This document shows positions 4,826 to 10,400 of a stretch of 10,400 bases of DNA, piece by piece. The first letter of the stretch is position 1, and every line of letters begins with the position of its first letter. The notes beneath the pieces are model-generated. The model searched no databases. It was not told where the DNA came from and saw nothing but the letters and a program-made list of their open reading frames with translations. This stretch comes from Alphaproteobacteria bacterium (GTDB lineage: Bacteria > Pseudomonadota > Alphaproteobacteria > Rhizobiales > Aestuariivirgaceae): contig VAZZ01000162.1 in assembly GCA_005884715.1 (NCBI GenBank), positions 1 through 10,400 on the forward strand. Reading direction: 5' to 3'. The position numbers and the translations under genes are program-made.

Positions 4826-5811
4826 CAGATGTCGATCACGACACGGCCGCGGATCTTGCCGGCAACAATATCGGCGGCAATGGCCGGCACGTCGTCGAGC
4901 CTGGCATGGCTCGTGAGGTCCTTGAGTTTTGCACGGTCAAGGTCGCGGGCGAGCCGCGACCAGGCTTCGACACGGCGCGTCAGCGCGGCGGTGACCGAAT
5001 TGATGCCGATCAGCTTGACGCCACGCAGGATGAAGGGCGCCACCGAAGCGGGAAGATCCATGCCTTGCGCCAGGCCGCAGGCCGCGACCGTGCCCTCGGG
5101 AAGAATCTGCGAAAGCACATTGGCGAGCGTCGCCGATCCGACCGCATCGACGGCACCGGCCCAGCGCGTCTTGCCAAGCGCCTTCACCGGACCTGAGAAT
5201 TCGTTGCGATCGATGACCTGGGAGGCGCCAAGTCCCTTGAGGAAGGATTCTTCCTCAAGCCGGCCGGTCGATGCCGCCACGCGATAGCCGAGCTTCGACA
5301 GTATGGCGATGGCGATCGAGCCGACGCCGCCCGCGGCTCCGGTGACCAGTATCTCGCCATTCTCAGGTCTAACCCCCTGACGTTCGAGCGCGATAATGCA
5401 CAGCATGGCCGTATAGCCCGCCGTACCAATGGCCATGGTCTCGGCGGTTGTCATGTTATCCGGCACCGCGACCAGCCAATCACCCTTGACGCGGGCAAGG
5501 CCGGCGAAGCCGCCATGGTGGCTTTCACCTACCCCCCAGCCATTGAGGATCACCTTGTCGCCCGGCTTGATGAGCGGATTTGCCGAAGAGACGACGGTTC
5601 CCGCGAAATCAATGCCGGGGATCAAGGGGAATTGCCGGATGATCGGCGCCCGGCCGGTGACCGCCAGGCCATCCTTGTAGTTCACGGTCGAATGCTCGAC
5701 GGCGACGGTCACATCGCCCGGCATCAGATCGTTTTCATTGAGCGTTACGAAATCGAGCTTCTGGCCCTTATCGGTTTTGCTGATTTGGATGGCGCGGAAC
5801 TGACGACTCAT
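4825..5811 (-). CDS. acuI: Acrylyl-CoA reductase (NADPH) AcuI / YhdH-type MDR oxidoreductase
   Basis: A 328-residue zinc-free medium-chain reductase of the YhdH/AcuI group. Known members reduce acrylyl-CoA to propionyl-CoA with NADPH, which detoxifies acrylate, for example from DMSP or 3-hydroxypropionate. Seen here: the substrate/fold motif STVNYKDGLA (41-50), PLIPGIDFAGTVV (62-74), GWGVGESHHGGFAG (91-104) and the nucleotide-binding loop VTGAAGGVGSIAIAIL (156-171), followed by STGR (181-184), which suits NADPH. No structural zinc cysteine cluster is present, as expected. I chose the ATG at 5811, because GGAGAGG lies about 5-8 nt upstream; the longer GTG start at 5826 lies within that ribosome binding site. 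The lysE-type gene follows with a 1-nt overlap. Specific substrate is inferred from family membership. Confidence 0.88.
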   Translation of the reverse strand: MSRQFRAIQISKTDKGQKLDFVTLNENDLMPGDVTVAVEHSTVNYKDGLAVTGRAPIIRQFPLIPGIDFAGTVVSSANPLIKPGDKVILNGWGVGESHHGGFAGLARVKGDWLVAVPDNMTTAETMAIGTAGYTAMLCIIALERQGVRPENGEILVTGAAGGVGSIAIAILSKLGYRVAASTGRLEEESFLKGLGASQVIDRNEFSGPVKALGKTRWAGAVDAVGSATLANVLSQILPEGTVAACGLAQGMDLPASVAPFILRGVKLIGINSVTAALTRRVEAWSRLARDLDRAKLKDLTSHARLDDVPAIAADIVAGKIRGRVVIDI

Positions 5812-5828
5812 GAACACCTCTCCCACGC

Positions 5829-6041
5829 TTTCCCTTCTCCCGTGCGAAGCATGGGGGAAGGTGGCCGACCTTGCTCCGCCGAAGCGAAGCCGCTTCGGCT
5901 TCGCGAAGGCGAGAGGCCGGATGAGGGCTCTTTCTCGCCAGATGCGAAGATCTCAAAAGCCTTTCGCTTTGCAAACGAAGAGCCCTCACCCGCCCTTCGG
6001 GCACCCTCCCCCATTGCTTCGCAACGGGCGAGGGGAAAATT
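5829..6041. repeat. Long composite palindromic intergenic repeat
   Basis: This is the only content of the 299-bp gap between acuI and pyrC. Outer arms 5829-5864 and 6001-6041 are imperfect inverted copies sharing the cores TGCGAAGCA-TGGGGGA and TCCCCCATTGCTTCGCA. Inner arms 5918-5933 (CGGATGAGGGCTCTTT) and 5977-5992 (GAAGAGCCCTCACCCG) are also inverted. A further small hairpin, GCGAAGCCG / CGGCTTCGC with a 3-nt loop, lies at 5884-5904. The sequence style (CTTCTCCCG...GGATGAGGG...CCCTCACCCG) is that of dispersed intergenic palindromes common in Rhizobiales genomes. It could act as an RNA-level barrier between the two minus-strand genes; no T-run terminator is evident. Confidence 0.75.
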
Positions 6042-6110
6042 CGAGATGGTGCGCTCAGGAATTCTCATATGCGATTGCCCTGCTGCAGGGTGAGAGGGGA
6101 TTCGTCTTAT

Positions 6111-7448
6111 CTATACAGAGGCAAGCGTCTCCATGAAAGCAACGGGTTGGCCCTGGGCCGGTCCCAATATCTCGCCTTCCCACATGACACGGCGTCCACG
6201 GATGATCGTGCCCCTGACGCAGCCAACGACCTCCATGCCGTCATAAGGCGTCCAGCCGGCCCGGCTCTCCATCCAGCGATTGGTCAGCCGGTCGCGCCGC
6301 TTGAGATCGACGATGGTGAAATCAGCATCATACCCTTCCGCGATACGACCCTTGCCGGCCAGGCCGAAAACGCGCCCCGGCCCATGGCTCGTCAGATCGA
6401 CAAGCCGTTCGAGCGTGAGGCGGCCCTTGTTCACGTGATCAAGCATGATCGGCACCAGAGTCTGGACACCGGTCATGCCCGAAGGCGATTCAGGATAAGG
6501 CTTCGCCTTTTCCTCGAGCGTATGGGGCGCATGGTCGGAGCCCAGCACGTCGACGACGCCCGAAAGCAAAGCCCGCCAGATCGCGTCGCGATGATGCACA
6601 TCGCGCACCGGCGGATTCATCTGGGCGCGGGTACCCAGACGCTCATAGGCATCAGGGGCTGAGAGCGTCAAATGATGCGGCGTCACTTCGACGCTCGCCA
6701 GATCCTTGTTGGCGGCAAGAAGCGGCATCTCATCCGCCGTCGAGACATGGAGGACATGGATGCGCTTGCCGTGCCTGCGGGCGATGCGGATAAGGCGCTC
6801 GGTGCACAGGCGCGCCGCTTCCGCATCGCGCCAGACCGGATGGCTCGCGGCGTCACCAGGGCGCTGTTCGCTGCGGCGGGCGCGCAGCCTCTGCTCATCC
6901 TCGCTATGAAAGGCAGCGCGCCGCCTGATCTGCGACAAAATCAGGTCGATGCCTTCATCGTCATCGACCAGGAGATCGCCGGTGGATGAGCCCATGAAGA
7001 CCTTTACCCCGGCGCAGCCCCGCAGCCGCTCAAGTTCGGGAAGCAGTTTGGCGTTCTCGCGAGTTCCACCCATATAAAAGGCGAAATCGCAAAACATGCG
7101 ATTGCTCGCTCGCGCGATCTTGTCGGCGAGTGCCGCGGCCGATGTGGTGAGCGGTTTCGTATTGGGCATTTCGAACACGCAGGTGACGCCACCCGCCACC
7201 GCCGCCCGGCTGCCCGTTTCGAGGTCTTCCTTGTGCTCGGCCCCGGGTTCGCGGAAATGCACCTGGCTGTCGATCACGCCCGGCAGGATGTGCAGCCCGG
7301 CACAATTGAGGCTTTGGGCCGCGCTTGTTGACGCAAAGACGCCAAGACCTGCGATCCGCTCCCCTTTGACGGCCACGTCCCGAACCCCGATGCCATCCTG
7401 GTTGACGACAGTTCCGCCTTTCAAAACAAGATCATAGGTAGCGGACAT
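6111..7448 (-). CDS. pyrC: Dihydroorotase-family amidohydrolase
   Basis: A 445-residue cyclic amidohydrolase, closest to the dihydroorotases annotated as PyrC in Rhizobiales, which convert N-carbamoyl-aspartate and dihydroorotate in pyrimidine synthesis. Seen: N-terminal beta part DLVLKGGTVVNQDGIGVRDV; DSQVHFREPG (60-69) at the metal site; GVKVFMGSSTG (147-157) with K149 as the possible carboxylated lysine; AFHSEDE (H181); RIHVLHVSTADEM (H234); VEVTPHHL; and LGSDHAPHT with D305, the likely catalytic base. SPSGMTGVQTLVP and VMWEGE (421-426) are conserved in the group. The first histidine of the classical DxHxH motif is Gln62 here, which I believe is usual for this subgroup. The ATG at 7448 is where homology starts; the upstream extension to 7772 runs through the hairpins and ygfZ. 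An allantoinase- or hydantoinase-like activity cannot be excluded. Confidence 0.88.
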   Translation of the reverse strand: MSATYDLVLKGGTVVNQDGIGVRDVAVKGERIAGLGVFASTSAAQSLNCAGLHILPGVIDSQVHFREPGAEHKEDLETGSRAAVAGGVTCVFEMPNTKPLTTSAAALADKIARASNRMFCDFAFYMGGTRENAKLLPELERLRGCAGVKVFMGSSTGDLLVDDDEGIDLILSQIRRRAAFHSEDEQRLRARRSEQRPGDAASHPVWRDAEAARLCTERLIRIARRHGKRIHVLHVSTADEMPLLAANKDLASVEVTPHHLTLSAPDAYERLGTRAQMNPPVRDVHHRDAIWRALLSGVVDVLGSDHAPHTLEEKAKPYPESPSGMTGVQTLVPIMLDHVNKGRLTLERLVDLTSHGPGRVFGLAGKGRIAEGYDADFTIVDLKRRDRLTNRWMESRAGWTPYDGMEVVGCVRGTIIRGRRVMWEGEILGPAQGQPVAFMETLASV

Positions 7449-7503
7449 CTGAGAGCCTGTTAATTCCTTGAATAGACTTGGGAGCATTCGTAGATGTTGC
7501 ATC

Positions 7504-7558
7504 GAGGGCGCTTTCCGCCAAAGCTGCTCGAACAGCTTTGGCGATAAGGAAGCGCTCC
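7504..7558. repeat. Long hairpin with perfect 11-bp core
   Basis: CGCCAAAGCTG (7516-7526) and CAGCTTTGGCG (7533-7543) pair perfectly around a 6-nt loop CTCGAA. Outside an internal bulge, GGGCGCTTTCC and GGAAGCGCTCC continue the stem imperfectly to about 7504 and 7558. No T-run follows, so a terminator is unlikely. Confidence 0.8.
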
Positions 7559-7582
7559 AAATATATTCTATCGAGCCCTTTG

Positions 7583-7615
7583 TCCCATTCGGATTAAAAA
7601 TAAATCCGAATGGGA
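7583..7615. repeat. Perfect 13-bp inverted repeat with A-rich loop upstream of ygfZ
   Basis: TCCCATTCGGATT (7583-7595) and AATCCGAATGGGA (7603-7615) are perfect inverted copies around the 7-nt loop AAAAATA. The site ends 23 bp before the ygfZ ATG and just before its GAGG ribosome binding site. It could be an operator, an mRNA leader hairpin or part of a dispersed repeat. Confidence 0.85.
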
Positions 7616-7638
7616 AGGCTCTTGAGGTGCAACGCTCC

Positions 7639-8490
7639 ATGCAACGCCTGCCCTTTGCCACCCAGAAGCTTCCCTCGCGTGCCGTGATCACAGTGGCCGG
7701 CGAGGATGCCCGGAATTTCCTGCAGAACCTGATCACCGCCGATATCGATGAGTTGAAGCCCGGCCAGGCCACCTATTCGGCCCTCCTGCAGCCTCAGGGT
7801 AAGATCCTGTTCGACTTCTTCCTCCTGGCCGACAACGGACGCTATGCGATCGACTGTTCGGCCGCCCAGAAGGCCGATCTCCTCAAGCGCCTGACCTTCT
7901 ATAAATTGCGTGCCAAGGTGGCGCTCGCCGACAGCGATGAAGAAGTTGGCGTCGCCGCAGTGAAGCCGGAAGCCGGACTTGCCTATACCGACCCCCGCGT
8001 GGCGCAGCTCGGCGCCCGTCTCATCGCTCCCAAAGGCAGCCTGCCCGACGGGGATGGCCAGGTCTATCGCTGCGGACGTATCCGGCTCGGCCTCGCCGAC
8101 AGCGATGAGGATATCGGCTCGGGCGAATTGTTCCCGCACGAAGCCAACCTTGATCAGCTCGGTGCGGTCAGCTTCAAGAAAGGCTGTTTCATCGGCCAGG
8201 AAGTCGTCTCGCGCATGGAACATCGCGGCACGGCACGCAGCCGCATCGTGCCGGCCTACATGCCCAAAGACGCCGCCCGCAACGGCAGCGAGATCATGGC
8301 GAACGGCAAGACGATCGGGACTGTGCTCTCCTCAGCGGGAAGCGATGCCCTGGCTTTGATCCGCCTCGACCGCTTGAAGGACGCGGTCGAGGCCGGCGCC
8401 GGGCTGCTGACAGAAGCGGGGCCCCTCCATGTTAGAAAGCCGGCCTGGGCGCGTTTCGACGTTGCCCTGCCGAAGGATGACGAGGAATGA
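7639..8490 (+). CDS. ygfZ: YgfZ/GcvT-like folate-binding protein (Fe-S cluster assembly or repair)
   Basis: A 283-residue protein of the YgfZ/IBA57 (CAF17) family, tetrahydrofolate-binding relatives of the glycine-cleavage T protein that help assemble or repair certain [4Fe-4S] enzymes. The hallmark is KGCFIGQEVVSRMEHRG at 181-197, with the family's conserved Cys at 183. The N-terminal part is typical too: RAVITVAGEDARNFLQNLIT (14-33) and SALLQPQGKILFDFFLL (47-63), as is FPHEANLDQL (165-174). I chose the ATG at 7639, preceded by GAGG at 7624-7627; an in-frame GTG at 7627 is a less likely alternative. Frames starting further upstream would translate the hairpin region. The stop overlaps the tag start by 4 bp, making it the first gene of a compact set. 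Confidence 0.92.
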   Translation: MQRLPFATQKLPSRAVITVAGEDARNFLQNLITADIDELKPGQATYSALLQPQGKILFDFFLLADNGRYAIDCSAAQKADLLKRLTFYKLRAKVALADSDEEVGVAAVKPEAGLAYTDPRVAQLGARLIAPKGSLPDGDGQVYRCGRIRLGLADSDEDIGSGELFPHEANLDQLGAVSFKKGCFIGQEVVSRMEHRGTARSRIVPAYMPKDAARNGSEIMANGKTIGTVLSSAGSDALALIRLDRLKDAVEAGAGLLTEAGPLHVRKPAWARFDVALPKDDEE

Positions 8491-9104
8491 CCAGATCGAA
8501 TTTATCCGTGATCAGGCACGAAGACGGCGTTCACCGCTGCTTCTGGTGCGGTACCGATCCCCTCTATGTCGCCTATCACGATGATGAATGGGGCGTTCCG
8601 GAATATGATTCACGCGCGTTGTTCGAAAAGCTCCTGCTCGACGGGTTCCAGGCAGGTCTCTCCTGGATCACCATCCTGCGCAAGCGCAATGCGTTCCGCG
8701 AGGCCTTTGATGGCTTCGAGCCTGAGATCATGGCGAGCTACAATGCCCGCAAGCTCGCCAGCCTGATGAAGAATGAAGGCATCGTACGCAACCGCCTCAA
8801 GGTCGAAGCCAGCGTCACCAACGCGCAAGCCTATCTGGCGCTGTCGGAGCATCAGGATTTCTCATCCTATATGTGGAACTTCGTCGGCGACAGGCCGCTG
8901 CAGAACCGCTTCCGCAGCCGCAAGGACGTGCCGGCGGCAACGCCTTTGGCCGAAATGGTCTCGAAAGACCTCAAGAAGCGCGGCTTCCGCTTCTGCGGTC
9001 CGACCATCGTCTATGCCTTCATGCAGGCCTGCGGCCTGGTCAATGATCACATGGTGGCCTGCCATCGTCATGGCGTTTTCAGCGAGAGCCAGCGGCCCAA
9101 ATAA
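8487..9104 (+). CDS. tag: DNA-3-methyladenine glycosylase I
   Basis: A 205-residue base-excision repair enzyme that removes 3-methyladenine from alkylated DNA. It aligns along its length with E. coli Tag: RCFWCGTDPLYVAYHDDEWG (17-36) corresponds to the E. coli N-terminus RCGWVSQDPLYIAYHDNEWG. The zinc-snap ligands can be placed at C18, H31, H188 and C192 (GLVNDHMVACHRH, 183-195). LLDGFQAGLSWITILRKR (50-67) forms the base-binding region, and FCGPTIVYAFMQACGLVNDH (169-188) is the other family block. The protein carries about 14 extra residues at the N-terminus relative to E. coli. Its ATG lies in the ygfZ stop (ATGA, 8487-8490), with AGGA-type ribosome binding sequences just upstream, and its stop overlaps the next gene by one base (TAATG). 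Confidence 0.95.
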   Translation: MTRSNLSVIRHEDGVHRCFWCGTDPLYVAYHDDEWGVPEYDSRALFEKLLLDGFQAGLSWITILRKRNAFREAFDGFEPEIMASYNARKLASLMKNEGIVRNRLKVEASVTNAQAYLALSEHQDFSSYMWNFVGDRPLQNRFRSRKDVPAATPLAEMVSKDLKKRGFRFCGPTIVYAFMQACGLVNDHMVACHRHGVFSESQRPK

Positions 9105-9706
9105 TGCCTCGACACCCGCCAGAAGAACCCCGCGCCTGGCAGCGCATGCTGTCGGGACGCAGGCTCGATCTTCTCAATCCTTCACCGCTCGATATCGAAA
9201 TCGAGGACATCGCCCATGGCCTGGCACGGGTGGCGCGCTGGAATGGCCAGACCAAGGGCCCATATGCCTTTTCGGTGGCCCAGCATTGCCTGCTGGTGGA
9301 AGCCCTCCTGGTCCATGAAGAGAACAATCTCGACCGCCAGGCGCGGCTCGCCACTCTGCTCCATGACGCGCCCGAATATGTAATCGGCGATATGATCTCA
9401 CCCTTCAAGGCAGCGCTCGGCGTCGACTACAAGGCGTTCGAACTGAAGCTCCTCGCTGCCATTCATCTGCGTTTCGGCCTGCCGGCCAAGACCTCGGACG
9501 CGCTGACCAGGAAGATCAAGAAGGCCGACCGGGTCGCCGCCTATCTCGAAGCGACCCAGCTTGCGGGCTTCAGTCTCGATGAGGCAGCCAAGTTCTTCGG
9601 CAGGCCCAGCGGGCTCGATGGCGCGCGCGCATTCCACTCATTGCGCCCACTTGCGTCAGAGGACGCGGAAGCGGCATATGTGCGCAAATTCAAACAGCTC
9701 CTTTAG
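9104..9706 (+). CDS. HD-domain metal-dependent phosphohydrolase (YfbR-like)
   Basis: A 200-residue cytoplasmic protein with an HD hydrolase domain. The metal ligands are visible in order: H61 (SVAQHCLLV), H87-D88 (TLLHDAPEYVIGDM) with E91 as the conserved acidic residue beside it, and D142 (KKADRVAAYLEA). The spacing resembles E. coli YfbR, a 5'-deoxynucleotidase, but the N-terminal MLSGRRLDLLNPSPLDIEIE block is typical of the alphaproteobacterial subgroup, whose substrate I do not know. The start overlaps the tag stop by one base, so it is probably co-translated. A phosphatase-like gene follows after 17 bp; the same pair of neighbours is, from memory, frequent in Rhizobiales. A nucleotide or other phosphomonoester is the likely substrate class, by inference. 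Confidence 0.85.
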   Translation: MPRHPPEEPRAWQRMLSGRRLDLLNPSPLDIEIEDIAHGLARVARWNGQTKGPYAFSVAQHCLLVEALLVHEENNLDRQARLATLLHDAPEYVIGDMISPFKAALGVDYKAFELKLLAAIHLRFGLPAKTSDALTRKIKKADRVAAYLEATQLAGFSLDEAAKFFGRPSGLDGARAFHSLRPLASEDAEAAYVRKFKQLL

Positions 9707-9723
9707 CTATTATCTCAGGTATT

Positions 9724-10230
9724 ATGGAAATCATCGTCAGCCCCCTCGCCGCCGTCCAATTACTGGTCAACAAGCACAAGGTCAGCCATGTGGTGAGCCT
9801 CCTCGGACCGGAGACGCCGCATCGCAGCTTTTCCGGCATCGCGGATTCCAATCACCTGAAACTCACATTCCACGATATAATCGAGCCGGCGGAAGGGCTC
9901 ACTCCACCCGCCGCCGATCACGTCGAAACGCTGATCGGATTCCTGGCAGCCCGCCAGGGACAGGATCCTCTGCTCATCCATTGCTGGGCCGGGATCAGCC
10001 GCTCGACGGCATCCGCCTTCACCGCCATGTGCCTCTATAATCCCGGTCTCGATGAGTACCGGCTCGCCCAGCAATTGCGCTCGCTGTCGCATGTCGCCAC
10101 ACCCAACCGGCGCATCGTCGCTTTCGCTGACGACATCATGGGACGCCGCGGTCGCATGGTGGATGCGGTCGATGCGATCGGACGCGGCCAGGATGCCTAT
10201 GAAGGCGTCATCTTCCAGTGGAAGTTTTGA
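9724..10230 (+). CDS. Tyrosine/dual-specificity phosphatase-like protein
   Basis: A 168-residue cytoplasmic protein with a cysteine-phosphatase signature at residues 86-94, HCWAGISRS, which fits HCx5RS: nucleophile C87 and phosphate-binding R93. D51 in LTFHDI is a candidate general acid. The N-terminal part (VSPLAAVQLLVNKHKVSHVV) and the C-terminal part with NRRIVAFADDIMGRRG are helical, without membrane segments. All residues needed for catalysis appear present. The ATG at 9724 follows the HD gene by 17 bp, with AGG at 9717-9719. In this class such proteins are annotated as protein tyrosine phosphatases; the real substrate (phosphoprotein, phosphoinositide or nucleotide) is unknown. It is the last gene of the plus-strand set and is followed by palindromic repeats. 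Confidence 0.85.
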   Translation: MEIIVSPLAAVQLLVNKHKVSHVVSLLGPETPHRSFSGIADSNHLKLTFHDIIEPAEGLTPPAADHVETLIGFLAARQGQDPLLIHCWAGISRSTASAFTAMCLYNPGLDEYRLAQQLRSLSHVATPNRRIVAFADDIMGRRGRMVDAVDAIGRGQDAYEGVIFQWKF

Positions 10231-10256
10231 CACCAATTGCCACTCTCCAAACCATC

Positions 10257-10269
10257 GTCATCCCGGCGA
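10257..10269. repeat. Partial copy of the downstream palindromic repeat arm
   Basis: CGTCATCCCGGCGA, at about 10257-10270, repeats the outer 14 bases of the palindromic unit that begins at 10289. The copy breaks off where the GAAA loop would follow, so it is a half unit. Confidence 0.75.
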
Positions 10270-10287
10270 CTACACGCCTCTCTCTAT

Positions 10288-10391
10288 CCGTCATCCCGGC
10301 GAAAGCCGGGACCCATTAAATTCCCTCCACGCGAGCAACGCTTCCCGAGTTGCATTTATGCAATGGATCCCGGCTTTCGCCGGGATGACGG
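10288..10391. repeat. 104-bp palindromic intergenic repeat, possibly acting as terminator
   Basis: The 30-bp arms 10288-10317 and 10362-10391 are inverted copies with a single mismatch. Each arm is itself a hairpin: CCCGGC-GAAA-GCCGGG at 10295-10310, with a GNRA-type loop, and the complement near 10369-10384. The spacer also holds a small palindrome, TTGCATTTATGCAA, at 10350-10363. This GTCATCCCGGC...GCCGGGATGAC motif is a very widespread dispersed element in Alphaproteobacteria. It begins 57 bp after the last gene of the plus-strand set and could end or stabilise its mRNA. Confidence 0.85.
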
Positions 10392-10400
10392 GAAATTGGG

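Larger units (their letters stand above)
7449..7638. promoter_or_regulatory. Divergent intergenic region of pyrC and ygfZ
   Basis: This 190-bp gap must hold the promoters of both divergent genes. It is distinctly more A+T-rich than its flanks and contains two strong hairpins (listed separately). I found no clear EcfG promoter and no convincing sigma-70 -35/-10 pair. Confidence 0.5.

Noticed and set aside
4301..5287. 328-residue plus-strand frame
   Set aside because: Antisense to both the LysE-type and acuI genes; no recognisable domain.
6078..6090. CCCTGCTGCAGGG as terminator of the dihydroorotase gene
   Set aside because: The stem is only 6 bp with a 1-nt centre and no T-run follows on the minus strand.
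7468..7638. 57-residue N-terminal extension of YgfZ
   Set aside because: It would translate the two hairpins; family members begin near the ATG at 7639, which has a ribosome binding site.
7449..7772. 108-residue N-terminal extension of the dihydroorotase
   Set aside because: Homology begins at MSATYDLVLKGG; the extension runs through the hairpins and antisense to ygfZ.

Overview
The window is about 60% G+C chromosomal DNA from an alphaproteobacterium, most likely of the order Hyphomicrobiales (Rhizobiales). The strongest indication is a complete general stress response (GSR) core of phyR, nepR and ecfG with its own GGAAC-N16/17-CGTT promoters, an arrangement restricted to Alphaproteobacteria. 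No species can be named from the sequence alone.

Left part (1-2654), the stress-response locus. A membrane sensor protein with a CHASE3-like domain runs off the left edge on the minus strand, probably the start of a histidine kinase. Facing away from it is a small conserved-type gene (540-800) behind a consensus EcfG promoter. ecfG and nepR overlap by 4 bp on the minus strand, and phyR diverges from them behind a second consensus EcfG promoter. By the known pathway, PhyR phosphorylated under stress takes NepR away from EcfG, and EcfG then transcribes the regulon, including phyR itself. The partial kinase could feed this pathway, but that is inferred from its position only.

Middle (2784-4165), a decayed, transposon-scarred stretch. 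It holds a TetR-type regulator cut off after about 40 codons, an inverted-repeat-bounded segment of lower G+C, a REP-associated tyrosine transposase (RAYT) with inverted terminal repeats, a 17-bp tandem duplication at the right end, a degenerate internal copy of the lysE-type gene that lies intact 600 bp away, and a frameshifted remnant of an unknown gene.

Right part (4184-10400), housekeeping genes. On the minus strand are an acuI-like acrylyl-CoA reductase overlapping a LysE/RhtB exporter, then a dihydroorotase-family amidohydrolase. Diverging from the latter is a compact plus-strand set of four genes: a YgfZ/GcvT-like folate-binding protein, DNA-3-methyladenine glycosylase I (tag), an HD-domain hydrolase and a tyrosine-phosphatase-like protein. 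The first three overlap by 1-4 bp, so they are probably one transcript. The intergenic gaps are filled with palindromic repeats: about 213 bp at 5829-6041, two strong hairpins at 7504-7615, and a 104-bp palindromic unit at 10288-10391.

I saw no defence system, phage, CRISPR, tRNA or rRNA. The least ordinary parts are the RAYT/REP island, the paired hairpins between pyrC and ygfZ, and the 86-residue gene placed inside the GSR locus.
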